A stretch of DNA of 64,000 nt from Karalla daura (GCA_029224185.1 CM055191.1:19791760-19855759), one strand, 5' to 3'; numbered from the stretch's first letter, positions 51,787 to 63,401 are shown. Numbers and translations are program-made. Notes: generated from the letters alone by a model not told the origin.

Positions 51787-52639
51787 ATCTAGATGCCGTA
51801 CACATTATAATGATTACCAATGTTATTATCAGCAAAGGGCATTCAGGATTTTGTCTTGACACAACCAAATCTGTAGCATACTTAAGCAGAAAATTGCAGC
51901 AAGCTGCTGAGATGCCAAGTGCAAGCAGAGGCCTGTGTGTTTTCCGGTGAGTATTGTTAGTGGTGGCTAGTTATGAGTGTAACAGCTCCTCGCCATGGGA
52001 GCCATGCCACGCTCCTGTGTACCACCTGCCAGTCCTCCAGACTTTTTCCATCCAGCAAAGTTATGAAGCGCCCATCCCCATAGTGACAGAAGGCAGGCCT
52101 AGGCGGTGCTCCCCTGTACGACCGTGGTGAGCCCAAAATAGCCCCACTATTTACAGATGCAGTCACGCCCCTTTTTCCTGGCACCCTGTCCTTCTTACCT
52201 TAGCCTTCCTCTGACAGCACCATAGCCTTTGACACAGTGGAGAGATGACTCCAGGCCATAGTTTCCAACAAAGCAGCAGTCAAGTAAGGAGACTAATTCA
52301 ACATAGCCTTTACTTGCCCACAAATTCCCTGATGTATGTTAGGAAGTTTTGTATGGTGCTGAGGTGGATTTCATCATATGTCTACTTGCTTTCAAAAATC
52401 AATGACATTAATAGATCAATAGCTAACTTTATAATACCTTATTGCAATACATTATATTCATGTGAATTAGCCTCCACAGACAACTGGATATTAGTGCTTT
52501 ATCACTCCCTTAAGTCCTATTTGTAGAAATCCTTTATTCACTGCTGGTGACGCTGAGCCCTCTAATAGATATTGTGAAGTTTAATGAATTGAAATGTCGA
52601 TACAATTTAACTGGTTCAGTTTTTCTAACAGATTCACAG

Positions 52640-52678
52640 ACTTTTTATTCATGTAAACACTACACGAATAAAAAGTCA
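52640..52678. repeat. inverted repeat, 12-bp perfect arms
   Basis: GACTTTTTATTC at 52640-52651 and its exact reverse complement GAATAAAAAGTC at 52667-52678 are separated by 15 bases. This can form a stem-loop. A second inverted repeat lies 45 bases downstream. Confidence 0.85.
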
Positions 52679-52723
52679 TGATGAAGGCATTATTTCTAAA
52701 ATGTATAAATATTCACCACAGAC

Positions 52724-52746
52724 CACTGTCAATAAATTTGACAGTG
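52724..52746. repeat. inverted repeat, 9-bp perfect arms
   Basis: CACTGTCAA (52724-52732) and TTGACAGTG (52738-52746) flank a 5-base spacer, giving a compact hairpin. Confidence 0.85.
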
Positions 52747-55662
52747 TTCAAACTATCTATCAAACAATGTTAGAGTTGTAGTTATCCAGTCAAAAATGTT
52801 GTTTAGAGCGTATGTAACGGATGATGTAATTGCTGATTTGTGATGGCTTTGGTGAGATGGCCACACTAGTGCACCAACTGTGGCATGGTCCAGCTGTGAC
52901 AACAAAATGTACATGTAGTAATGGCAGGGTAAATGCAGGGGGCTCTCAAGTGAAGTCTCACAATGAAGAGAATGACACTCACCCATTTGAAAGTAAGAAA
53001 ACCAAAATGTTTCATCATGGACAGCTGGCCTAAAAGCTATTTTGATTTGCGCTGTATGGAAGAAGCATCCATAACCCTACAAAATCACAGACACTGCAAG
53101 CGCACTACCCCCATTTTTGTCTGTTACTGTTGTTCTTTTTTGTCTTTTTGTCTGTTAGTCTTTTTTTGTCTCCAAAGCAAGCCCTGGCTGTGACATGATA
53201 AATGTACAGAGGAGGGAGCAGAATAGCTGGGCTCCAATGTTATCAAGACCAGAATCACCACAAAAACTAACTTACTGAGACCTGTGTAGCTGATGTGCTG
53301 AGCAAAACACAGGTGATGGCTGTCTACAAAGCATACCTGTGTGAATGCCAAAATGTCCTTATTATCAGAAACTTTCAGAATAAAAAACACTTTGCCCTCT
53401 CTTGCAGAAACAAGATAGGATTTTTTTTTTCATAAATTGCTGTCTCATTAGTTCACGTTTTTTTCATTAATTTATTTTATATTAGAATTTGTCTGTGTCC
53501 ACTCTATTATAAAGGATTTCATTTCTGATCAATTTTAATCATGTATAATGAAACAAATTTTGTTGTCTATTGGCTGTCATATTGGTGTTTAGTTTAGAAA
53601 GGGTTTGTTTGTGGAAGAGAACAGTTTTGCTATTGCTCTCAAAAGCTGTATTATACAGTAATTTTTCTTTCATTCAGTCTAATTTATATTCATATTTTCA
53701 ACATCATGAAAAATGTTTTATGGCACTTTTTATCTTATTCTGACCAGTCATTTTGATAAAGATTAGTCACACCTTCCTTCTTTGACATCAGAAATGTGCT
53801 AACAACTATGTCTTGCTTGGCTGTAGCAGCTTACATGATGTACAAATGATTTCATGGTAATTTGTGAGATTTGTATTCTCCTCTGAACTTATTTTCCAAG
53901 TGGAATTTTGATGGGCGTGTGCAAAATTTTCTTTTCCAATGTTTTCTGTGACTCTGCCAATGGAAAAAAGCTAAAAACTTACATTTTTACCAAGAATAAA
54001 TTTCAAGACAAATACTCCTGTCACACACACAGAGGAGCTGTCACTGAACCCAGATGAAGATTTGTCTAATTTCCTGAGCAACTCATGTGATATCTTGATT
54101 ATTTCATCATCTGACAGACTTGGGACACTGCATCCCTGCAGAGCAGATGAGCAAAAAGTAAGAACTGATAATGACGGTTGCAGCGCGTGCCATTTCCTCT
54201 CCAGGGTCCACATGCACCTGGCAGAGGGCATGACTTAGGAGTTTCATTGTATAGATTTACAGTGGTTTTTACAGTCCCGCATCTCTCCCCTTGTATTCCC
54301 ACAGAGCCCTTGATTTGGGCTTTTATAAAGTGAGTGTACACACAGGCAGAGCACTGAAGCGCCTGCCCTCATCTCTCAGCGACCATCTGCAGGCAGTAAA
54401 TCCTCAATATACCTCTGTTATGAAGGGCATGTTGAGAGAACCATGGGGGTGGCTTTAAGAGATGCTTTAAGAGATAAGTGCTTGACCATACTCAGGGACC
54501 TTTGATAGTGTTGTCCTATAAGCCAGGCCTTGATCGTTTTCTGGTCCCTTAGGTGTATTTTTGTGATTTTTTTTCTTGAGAAACATGTGTCAGCTGACTT
54601 TAAACAAGCCGTCTTATCAATTACTTTCAAGATGGCAAAGAAAGAATACGAGGACCATGTGCATGTGGATTTGAGTGTGTTTACATGTGTTTTTTTAAAT
54701 TCGTTTAGGGTTCAGTCTTGGAGACTCCCATAGGTGTACATGGACACCTTTTTTGGGACCATTTCCCATGTGACAAGACCAGCAGATGACCCGCTGACAT
54801 GTTGACATGGTCACATCATTGTGGACACAGACAAATCACCTTTTTAAAAGACACTTTAAGAGACCCTCAGAAAGGCAACCAGATGGGGTCTGGAAAATCT
54901 TGTGCAGGGCTTTTATTCTCCATCTGCAATCATTCAGCTTGATTTGCCTTCTCTTTTGTGATGCGTGAAATGTTGTGCTTGGATTTTTTTTTTTTAATTT
55001 AGCTGGCAAGGCAGATGTTAGACTCAAGAAATGTGAAAAGTGAGAATCATCTTGATAGGTGTGTTTAGAATTTCACAACATGCGCTCTCGGTTGTCCACA
55101 TCAAAGTTGGCTCATCGAATATCCCATTGGTCTATTTGTTAATCAAAGAACTCAAAGACTTCCCAAGCAATCATTCATGCATTGTTTGCTGTAAACGTTT
55201 AGGTACATATACAGAATGTTTATGTTGAAGTACATTGTGGCGCACATTAGTGATGTGCTTAATGGGCTACAGTAAAAGCCCTTGCTAGTCAAGAGTTCAG
55301 GCAGGTGCAGACTCTTACAGTAGATAAAGGAGCCTGGCATTGGAGATGAGTTCACGACAATCACTGTGAGGCTTTTAGACGCCTTCTCCAAGCTCAATCT
55401 TCATTTCCCCTGACACTGATTTTGCAATAAGGATCCGGAGAAAAGGGGAATGTCCATCTATTCATTTTAATGATCCCTCATTATTGACTGCTGGCAGGGA
55501 GGGGGCGGGCAAAGGTAATGATTCTTTGTCTTTGCTGGCCAATCACTCCTCTTAAAGGAATAAGACTCTAAATAAGGCCACTAATGGATGCCCAGTGTGA
55601 CCTAAAGATGACCCCACATGCAAACTGACTTCCCGTCATGAATAAGTGAGACATTGTCCACT

Positions 55663-55684
55663 GATTAATTAATTAATTAATTAA
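55663..55684. repeat. (ATTA)n short tandem repeat
   Basis: About five ATTA units, followed by an A/T-rich stretch. Confidence 0.85.
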
Positions 55685-55999
55685 CTTTATTTACTTTTTT
55701 TTTAATCCATTCTGAGTTTTCTAAACTAAAGGTGGAGCTCTTATCGAAATGTCCAAAAGTTTTACGTGTATACTGACTTTAAAATTAGAGGATAATATTA
55801 GGGATTCATTTTGATTTGGTATGTTGATATTTTGGAAAAATAGCTTTTTACCATCTTGTTTGGAGTTAGATTAAAAGATCGATACCACTCAGTTCTGTGA
55901 GGTCAGTATGAAACTTCAGCCAGTGACCAGAAAGCTTGCCTCAGCATAAAGTCCAGGCAGAGCTAGCCAGTTTTCCTACTACCACCTGCAAAACTCACT

Positions 56000-56290
56000 T
56001 CATCCATTATCTAACCTGCTTTATACCCGTTGGTATCATGGGGGTCTGTTTGTGCCACTCTCCAGCTCACATAAGGTGAAGGCAGAGAATATACCCTGCA
56101 CAGCTCTCCAGCCCATGACAAGACACATAGCATTCACTCTTACGCTCATACCTAGGGGCAATTAAGAGTCTCAAGACATGCAGACACTGCAAAAACATGT
56201 AAACTCTACATAGTTATGGCTCGGACCAGAATGCAAACCCAAATCCCTCCATGGGTTGACAGCACTAACCAATATGCTGCACTGTGGCCC
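56000..56290 (+). repeat. degenerate dispersed repeat, copy 1
   Basis: The order of words is catccattatctaacc, gggggtc, ctccagctcacataa, ccctgcaca, taggggcaatta, agagtctc, acatgtaaactct, gcaaaccc, gcactaacca, gcactgtggccc. This is a diverged member of a dispersed repeat that I know as very common in fish genomes (ending in gagaacatgcaaactcc ... gctaaccactgcgccacc). I do not assign a family name. A second copy in the same orientation starts 5.7 kb downstream. Confidence 0.65.
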
Positions 56291-59200
56291 TCAAATATGT
56301 TATATGTAGAGTATCTTGTAGCTGCTCAACCATGACATCTTTTAAGGCAACAATAAATCACAAGGTGTTTCATATTCAATGCACAGATTGGTATCATTCG
56401 TCAATCAACATTTGGGCTAATATTCTCTTTAAAGCCATTTCTCCCAACTCAACATTTCACATTTAGCGATTCCCTCTGCGTTTATGCTTCAAAGGTCTTG
56501 TGAGAACATCATAGATTTTAGAGGCCTGGAAAACAAAATTTCCTGCCCTGCCTGCAGGCCCAGTCTTTTAATTCATGTGAAGCGCTTGCTTGTTTTCACA
56601 CTTCACAACAAGCACTGGCGTCAAACTATGCAGATTTTACCCTATTATGTGTGTTAGTGCATGTGCATCTTGACAAGTTTTAACTGTCATCAGTCTATCA
56701 AGGTAATGAACCCTACTTTACTGCAGCCTCCAACAGCTCTTTAAAGCATACTTCACACCAGTGAAGAAATACACTCAGGTATTGGTTGTTTTGCCTGGAT
56801 GGTCAGCAGGATGATGGGTGGGCGGGGATGTTATTAGGAGCATTCATCTACAAAGCTCCCCAAGCCATACTATACTGAAACTGACCACAAGACAACCCTA
56901 TCATCCTCAAAGATTACCTGTCTCCTGTTCTGTATATGAATGTTTTATCATAAAAGCTTTTCTTTTTTGCTAAGTGCCTCCTTGAGTGTTTGCTTTTAAC
57001 TTTTGATTACTTTATGTCTTGTTGTGAGGAAGAAAAAAAGGAAAAGACCCGGTCCATTTGAATATAATGGACTTAACGGGAAAGGTAGTCACACTCGCTT
57101 CATTGAAAGGGGGTATAACAGTGGTGTTATCCAACACAGTGGGTGTGAAAAAGTTTGCACAAAGTGGTTATTTCAGAGTCTTGGAGTCACACACTTTTTT
57201 TTTTATCTTGATATCATCAAAGTGGGTCAAGCAGGTGGAGAGAGTCAAGGGAAAAAACAGACATGACAAAATCATATAAATAAAACAGTATGGCAGATTT
57301 TATATAGGATCCATATGTTTCCGTCTGTGAGGAAATATAAGATGTCATGCATCACAGTGTAAAAAGACTCATTTACAGCCATTAAAAACAGCTCGATTCA
57401 ACATCTCTGCCTTTGATGTGGCGGATCACATCTCATTTGGATCTTTTTTTATATGCGATAGCTGGGGCTCTCTTTTAAAAAGTTGTGAGTCATTCAGAAG
57501 AAAAAATATTTTTCTCTCATTCGGTCTAGACGTGGAGCTTTCCAGCCCTCAGCCCCCCGCCTGCTCCTCTAGATTTTACCAGACGTCGCGTTGTGAGAGG
57601 GGAATGGTCGATTGCATAACGGAAGGCGAGACTTGATCGTTCCTGGCCTTCTCACAAAATTCAATCATTCTCTGCATACTCCAATCCCATGACGGCCCAT
57701 TAAAGCGCAGCGCGGGCTAGGATTTCCCCTCATGTGTTTTAAATTGAAATTACGGTCACAAAGTCTGCCATGTGCATGAATCGAGGAAGACAAGGAGCTT
57801 GGGGGAACGGAGATAACAAAATAGTTGGACTACAGGAGAGAAATCCGGGCAGAGAGATGAGGAAGACTACAGTGCTCCTCTTTCCCTCATTATGTGACTT
57901 GAGTCATACTGCCACCCACATTCATGCTGGCCAGCATGTTCACCTGTCGGAATCTCTGTCGGTAAGGCAGCCCCAGAATTATCTGGTAATGATGAAAAGG
58001 AGAAACTTTTAGGGGACAATTGCGGAGAAACAGCATTTGAAAGGACTCCATTTTGAATGTTTCCCCATACCAAGATATTTACTTATTGCTCAAGTCATTC
58101 CAAACAGGTCTGCAGCTTTTAAAATCAGCACACCATAAGTCAAAGAAACTACGAAGAGAGATAAGGAGAATAGGTGAAGTATGAGACACCAGGAGATGAT
58201 GACCCCAGATGTTCTCTGTGGAACCTCTGGGATCTGAATCAGACACTGACTGGCCATGAGTTCCTCATTCCTATTTGTCCCCGCAGACTGGAGGAAGGAT
58301 AAATACATACACTCACAGATTCAGACACACACACACACACGGATAACACACTCTCTCACTGTCTGATTTAGTGTGAGGAGGATATGATGCAGTCATGACC
58401 TGGGCAAACACTCCAGAGACGTGCATCACTCCTCCAGCTAAACTGATGTTGAGCAATGTCTTGACAAATTTGGCAAAGTGAGGTCCAGGCTGCCTGTATT
58501 TACGTTCAGTTTTGAACAGCTTAAAATTTAATCTATTGACATTGATTCTGCTAGAAAAAGTAGCTCTGGCTTTCTTTTCTCCTTATCTATAAAACTTTAT
58601 GCAATTTTGTCTGGCAGATAAAGGCTCTGCTTGAATGTCGAATGTTGAATGTGTAGATGTATTTAAAATATTGAAGTTGCTGGTTACCTGGTGACAGGCT
58701 CTCTTCTAATTACAGTCCACCACGGACTGACAAGTCTGACTACAGTAAGTAGTCTTAACGAGACTCAAGAGGATCTTTTAATCATATACTGACATCTAGT
58801 GTTCATTTTAAAGATGTGCAGACAACCGTCTGAATCCCTCAATAGCACATCAGGTCAAATATGTGCCTATGTACATTGTTAGGAAAACATATCGTTTTGT
58901 AAAAAGAAAAAATCAACTAAAATAATACATTACTTATTAGGTATCCTAGAATGATTATAATTAAAGCACAATATTACAACATAGTACTATGGCAACATTG
59001 AGAAAAAAAAATCAAAGAGAATACATTCAAATGTTTTCAGTGTTTTATCAGGGTGTCACCAGTCCCACAATCTCAATATTTGAGGTACTTGACAATGTTA
59101 AGTGCAGGCACTAAAGTAGATCCAGAGTCTATGTGGAAAATGGTGAATATTGCCATGTTTCACCTGTACCAGTTGCTCACATTGTGAAAAACACATTTGT

Positions 59201-60400
59201 TGAGTTTTATAGCAAAATGGGCCATTTCTTGTTAGTTAAGTGACGATGATGATGTGCCACCAAAACCCTTGATAATATGAGCATAATGTCACAATTTTAC
59301 AGGTAATAAAATTGATGATGCCGCAACTCGATTCCCTCTGGAACCAACATCTTAATTAGCCAATCAGTCGGATTGTTTTTTGAGCAACCGCAACCCTCTG
59401 AATGGGCCGCTGATTTCAACCTTTACTGTAGTACAATTCCACAATATGCTTCACGGGCATCATTTTGGCAACTCTCCTCCTCTGAAATAACAGGTTAGAA
59501 TATTCTGATTTAATTCTTGTAGAATAATAAAAATATTCCTTTATTTCCGAATCATCAAATCTAAAATTCTGTCATCCCATTAATTTATTTGTACACATTA
59601 TTATGCTATCACCATAATTACCATTTAGGAACTACGAATGCAAATGCAATGCTTGCTAAATAGCCCTATTGGCATTAACATGTTTTTTACCAACTGGCCT
59701 AGAAGAAATAGGCAGGGTCATCAGATCTGATCTCTTTAGCAAAAAGCATCCATATCATTATTTAATTCAGAAACCAGGTCATATCTTTGGTCGAGGTAGT
59801 ACAGACTGGCAGGTGGTTACAATAAGTCTTTATCCTCATACTGGAATTAGGGGAGAGAAAATGCTACAATCACTCACTGTCACTTCTTGAGGAGCAAACT
59901 GGATTTTTTTTCTGTACAAGACAGGACAAGTGATGGATGGTTGTTTACTAAAGTGAATATATTTCACACACTCTCAGAGATATGGGTACAGTACAAGTCC
60001 ATATCTGTCCCCCAAGGAGGATTATGCTCTAGAACTTATTATTGGACCCCATGGTAACACACAGTTGGTGTTCCTAAATGGTGAATAATGCTTATCTACT
60101 TTTTTTTTTAATGTTCAGGCTTTGTTGGGTAGAATAGAAATATTAAAAGAATAAAAAGAATAGAAAAAAATATCAATATAAGAAAATCATATTATATCAT
60201 ATACTCATATATGAGTATTATTTATCTTTTTAATTCGAAGACAGATATTACAGATATGAAAAATGCCAATTCCCATCTCCAATTCAGTGTCACTATTGCG
60301 TGACTATACTGATTAAAATTACAAATTACATGCACACGGTCAAGCATGCATTGGACGTACCCTCTTCCCTTCTTCCACACACACAACAGCTCACTTCTAT
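56291..60400. other. intergenic region
   Basis: Non-coding sequence with ordinary AT content, a slightly GC-richer stretch at 57.53-57.75 kb and a small CA run at 58.33 kb. An 18-bp perfect palindrome lies at 60201-60218. No gene is recognised. Confidence 0.65.
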
Positions 60401-60557
60401 ATATTTTTTCACCTTTCTCATTCACTTTGGCGTGGCATTTCCTGCTTCACCTGAGTTCTCGTCCTCATTTTGTCAGCTAACAGCTTGATTTTCAGGTGAG
60501 TCAGATTTTCATCTGTTTTTACGAGTGGGTGAATTTGGTCCGAGCCCCAACCCTCTA

Positions 60558-60565
60558 TGACGTCA
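60558..60565. promoter_or_regulatory. full cAMP-response element TGACGTCA
   Basis: Perfect 8-bp palindromic CRE within a stretch that is richer in CpG than its surroundings (60.53-60.72 kb). CREB/ATF proteins bind this motif near many promoters. No gene start has been assigned here, so a function is only a possibility. Confidence 0.35.
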
Positions 60566-61227
60566 CCCGTTGGTTTGCGAAGGACGCCGAATGAAGCCAG
60601 GAGTTTGACTTGCAGGGGGGATGAGTGACGGATATAACTTTTCACCTCCGTCCTCCTCAGCGCACCCACTGATCCATATGATCCATACTGGATATCGGGC
60701 CGCAACACGGCCATACGAACGAGGTAAACACAGTCAATTCGTTCAATTAATGTGACTATGTCGCTTCAGTGAGGCTCCCCTGTCAGCCAAATGGACGCGC
60801 CCATATTCATTCATTTCTTTAAACTCTGATATCTATTAATCATGGAATTATTTGCTAATTGACCACCATATTACACGATGGCACAGGAAACCCTGTGAAG
60901 CCTGTGTGAGTCATGAAAAAAATATTGAATAAGTATTTCAGGATTGAAAACGGCATTTTTTTTGACTGGGTGTATATTGGAGAAAATATTTTTTTTAAGC
61001 CAGGACTAGCAGATCTCTAAGGTATTGGAATAAAAGTCACTTCAGCGTTGGCTTCATTTTTCATACCGGAAGAATACGTCCATCTTACACATAGTCTATG
61101 ATTTGGTCACAACCCTGTGTGTCTTAAATGTGAGTTTGCGGTGACGTTAAGTGTGCATTTCAACCTTTGATTTTACAAACTTGCTAGCCGCTACGTGCCT
61201 GTAGCTGCGGTACTTAAGCTAGTTCTA

Positions 61228-61387
61228 CTTTTGATTGGTGCGTCAAACATGTCACGCTAACTGTGATTGGTTGCTGGACCTAGCGCTTAAACCTTTCTTT
61301 AGCTTGCTGCCGGATGAGAGGAAAATGGAGTTACGGAGCTCACTGGCCTTTCAAGTGAGGAGATGCCAGAGATGTAGAGGTAACTAA
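61228..61387 (+). promoter_or_regulatory. possible promoter/first-exon-like region of unknown gene
   Basis: Two inverted CCAAT boxes (ATTGG at 61234-61238 and 61266-61270) lie 55-90 bases before an ATG at 61325 in a good initiation context (A at -3, G at +4). A 20-codon frame, MELRSSLAFQVRRCQRCRGN, follows. Just before its end a donor-like AGAG|gtaact occurs at 61380. I found no downstream plus-strand exon to join to, so this may be chance, a non-coding transcript or a gene relic. Confidence 0.2.
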
Positions 61388-61460
61388 ATTAAAGAGTGTC
61401 ATGGTCGCTGACTAGCATTACGTAAGATATTGGGGCTGTAGCTTACCTTAATATATTATT

Positions 61461-61461
61461 T

Positions 61462-61522
<61 letters not shown>
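61461..61522. repeat. (TAGA)n tetranucleotide microsatellite
   Basis: About 15 nearly perfect TAGA units. Confidence 0.96.
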
Positions 61523-61523
<1 letters not shown>

Positions 61524-61669
61524 TGATAATAGGGATGAGTGACGATGCAGAGAGGAGTTCTTTTTTCATGTTTTACATTCTTCTCCCTATTTGCTCATGA
61601 CTTCAATTTTTATTTTTACGGTGCACTACTGTAACCTAAATAAATGAGTTAATTTTTTTTTTCTCCCCT

Positions 61670-61970
61670 TCATCTTCATAACCTCTTCCACCCAAGGGTG
61701 TTGCAGGGGTCTGCTGGTGCCTATCTCCAGCTCACATAAAGCTGAGTGGTAAACCCTGGACAGGTCATCAGGACACACACGCCACTCAATCTCTTCAAGT
61801 CTCCAATTAACCTTACTGCATGTTCTTGGACCATGGGCGGAAACTGACACGGTGAGAACATGCAAACTCCAAACAGAAATGGCCGGTGGCAGCTGGGATC
61901 AAACCCACAGTCCTCTTGCTGTGAGGTAACAGCCGTGACGGCTGTGCCACCATGTGTCCCACCAAACAAT
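61670..61970 (+). repeat. degenerate dispersed repeat, copy 2
   Basis: Same family as the element at 56000-56290. It has ggtgttgcaggggtctgctgg, ctccagctcacataa (61725-61739, identical to copy 1), ccctggacaggtcatcagg, gtctccaattaacc, gagaacatgcaaactcc, gggatcaaaccca and cttgctgtgaggtaacag, ending gctgtgccaccatg. It is closer to my remembered consensus than copy 1. It lies immediately beyond the slc52a3 poly(A) signal. Confidence 0.72.
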
Positions 61971-62011
61971 TAATAAGTAAAATATATGTACAACGGCTTT
62001 AACAATAGTGT

Positions 62012-62017
62012 TTTATT
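62012..62017 (-). promoter_or_regulatory. slc52a3: candidate slc52a3 poly(A) signal AATAAA
   Basis: AATAAA on the minus strand (plus strand tttatt), about 525 bases after the slc52a3 stop codon. Confidence 0.5.
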
Positions 62018-62542
62018 TGATTTTTTTTTTTAACAATTTCTGCACTCAGGTGTAATAATAATATAATATAATAATAATATCCATAATATCCATAGTACAC
62101 AACCACATACAGAACAAAGGTCAAATCATTAAGTGTCTCAAGTCAAGGCACATTTTAAGTCCAAATGCACCAGAATCTCCTACAAAAGCAACATTGAATA
62201 CTTACAATTTCAAGTAAACTGATTGTACTCTCTGAGTTGAGGAGGAGGTTGAATGCAGTAACAAAATGGTTTTCAGTGGTTTGGAGAACAACGCATTCAT
62301 AAAGAATTAGTGTTAAACTCACTCAGTGAGTCAATAAATACACTATACAAAACATACATCTTCCAGGAAGCTCTGATAAAAGCAAATCCATTTAATAACA
62401 TCAGGGAGTGATACAGTTGTAAATAAACAGCTCTGACCTCTTAGCTCTGCTGAGGCAAATGCTCTCTATTCACACTGTAGTGTGGTCAGAGTGACTAATA
62501 TAACTCTGTGACAGCTGTGTCCATCCACCTTTAACATGTTCA
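62012..62542 (-). other. slc52a3: slc52a3 3'UTR (approximate)
   Basis: Non-coding sequence between the stop codon and the first good poly(A) signal downstream on the minus strand. It includes an AT-rich TAA-type simple repeat at about 62053-62100. Confidence 0.5.
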
Positions 62543-62755
62543 CTACATGGGACACTTTGTGTTACAAGCGTCACCTGACTTGAAAAGTCCATAAACACTA
62601 ACTAGTGGGAACATGGACATGGCACCGACCAGAGAGCCCAACTGCACCACTGCCCCACACCACACAAGGGCGCTGTGACCCTCATCTCTCAGAATCACCC
62701 CAATGATGACCTTCACGTAGGACATGGACAGGACAAACAGCATCCAGGTCAGCAC
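62543..62755 (-). CDS. slc52a3: slc52a3 last coding exon: TM10, TM11 and C-terminus
   Basis: A 213-bp coding segment read on the minus strand: VLTWMLFVLSMSYVKVIIGV, then ILRDEGHSALVWCGAVVQLG, then SLVGAMSMFPLVSVYGLF, ending GDACNTKCPM and a stop at 62543-62545. Human SLC52A3 reads SYVKVMLGVVLRD, ALLWCGAAVQLGSLLGA, MFPLVNV and CNLHCPA in the same order, so the match is clear. There are two hydrophobic segments, corresponding to TM10 and TM11 of the 11-TM transporter. The exon starts in phase 0 after the acceptor tgttgcag. The protein imports riboflavin (vitamin B2) across the plasma membrane. Confidence 0.92.
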   Translation of the reverse strand: MLTWMLFVLSMSYVKVIIGVILRDEGHSALVWCGAVVQLGSLVGAMSMFPLVSVYGLFKSGDACNTKCPM

Positions 62756-63277
62756 CTGCAACACAGATGTGCATAACAATGAATGGTAGGGAACGTTTTC
62801 AGTAATTTTGCCACTAATAATGATAATTTTTTAACAGGACATTTTCACTGCAATCAGAACCTGAACAGCTAATCATTTAGTTCCTCCTCAATGGTAGAAG
62901 TACTTCCAGATCTCTGATGCTGTGTTAGGCAGCACTCATATGATCCAAAAATAATTTCAAAGACAGGTAAACTTTGAAAAAAATTTTTTTTCATCTGACA
63001 GTGATGGCAATTGGAAATTTAGTGATTTCCCATTGTGTGGTGTTAGTGAACTGATAATCTTTCATAACTATTAAAACAAACTCACTTTGACATTGTTGAT
63101 AGTATTGACTTGACTGATGTTGTAACCTGTCACTCAATTAATAGTCCAAAATCACACCAAACGTACATGTAACAGTGTACTTGTCTATTATAAGGTGTAC
63201 CATGTACTCCAACTACAAGACAGTCCATGGTATTGAATATTTATTTTATGTTTTAGTTCACAAGAGGAATAGCTTAC
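62756..63277 (-). other. slc52a3: slc52a3 penultimate-to-last intron (522 bp)
   Basis: AT-rich intron on the minus strand from donor gtaagc to acceptor ttgcag. Nothing else is seen in it. Confidence 0.88.
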
Positions 63278-63401
63278 AATGACAGCAGTTCCAGAGGCAC
63301 TGTGGACCAACAGAGGACAGGGACTTAGAGCAGCCATGGCCATGATGTAGCCTCCAAAACCAGTCCCAATTATGGTCAAGAAACCCATGAAGATGAGAGA
63401 C
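63278..63401 (-). CDS. slc52a3: slc52a3 internal coding exon: TM9
   Basis: This 124-bp exon reads (R)SLIFMGFLTIIGTGFGGYIM, then AMAALSPCPLLVHSASGTAVI. Human SLC52A3 reads [26 protein letters not shown] and then MSPCPLL at this place. The segment forms TM9 and the loop after it; the GTGFGGY and SPCPLL motifs are characteristic of the family. It enters with one base (G) that completes the AG from the preceding exon as arginine and leaves in phase 0, followed by gtaagc. The acceptor is atttctag. Confidence 0.93.

Larger units (their letters stand above)
51101..55999. other. intergenic region downstream of nfatc1
   Basis: AT-rich non-coding DNA. It holds (TA)n at 51.47 kb, (CA)n at 51.75 kb, a GC-richer island at 51.96-52.20 kb, two hairpin-forming inverted repeats at 52.64 and 52.72 kb, and a TTAA-type repeat at 55.66 kb. 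No protein-coding segment is recognised. Confidence 0.7.
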
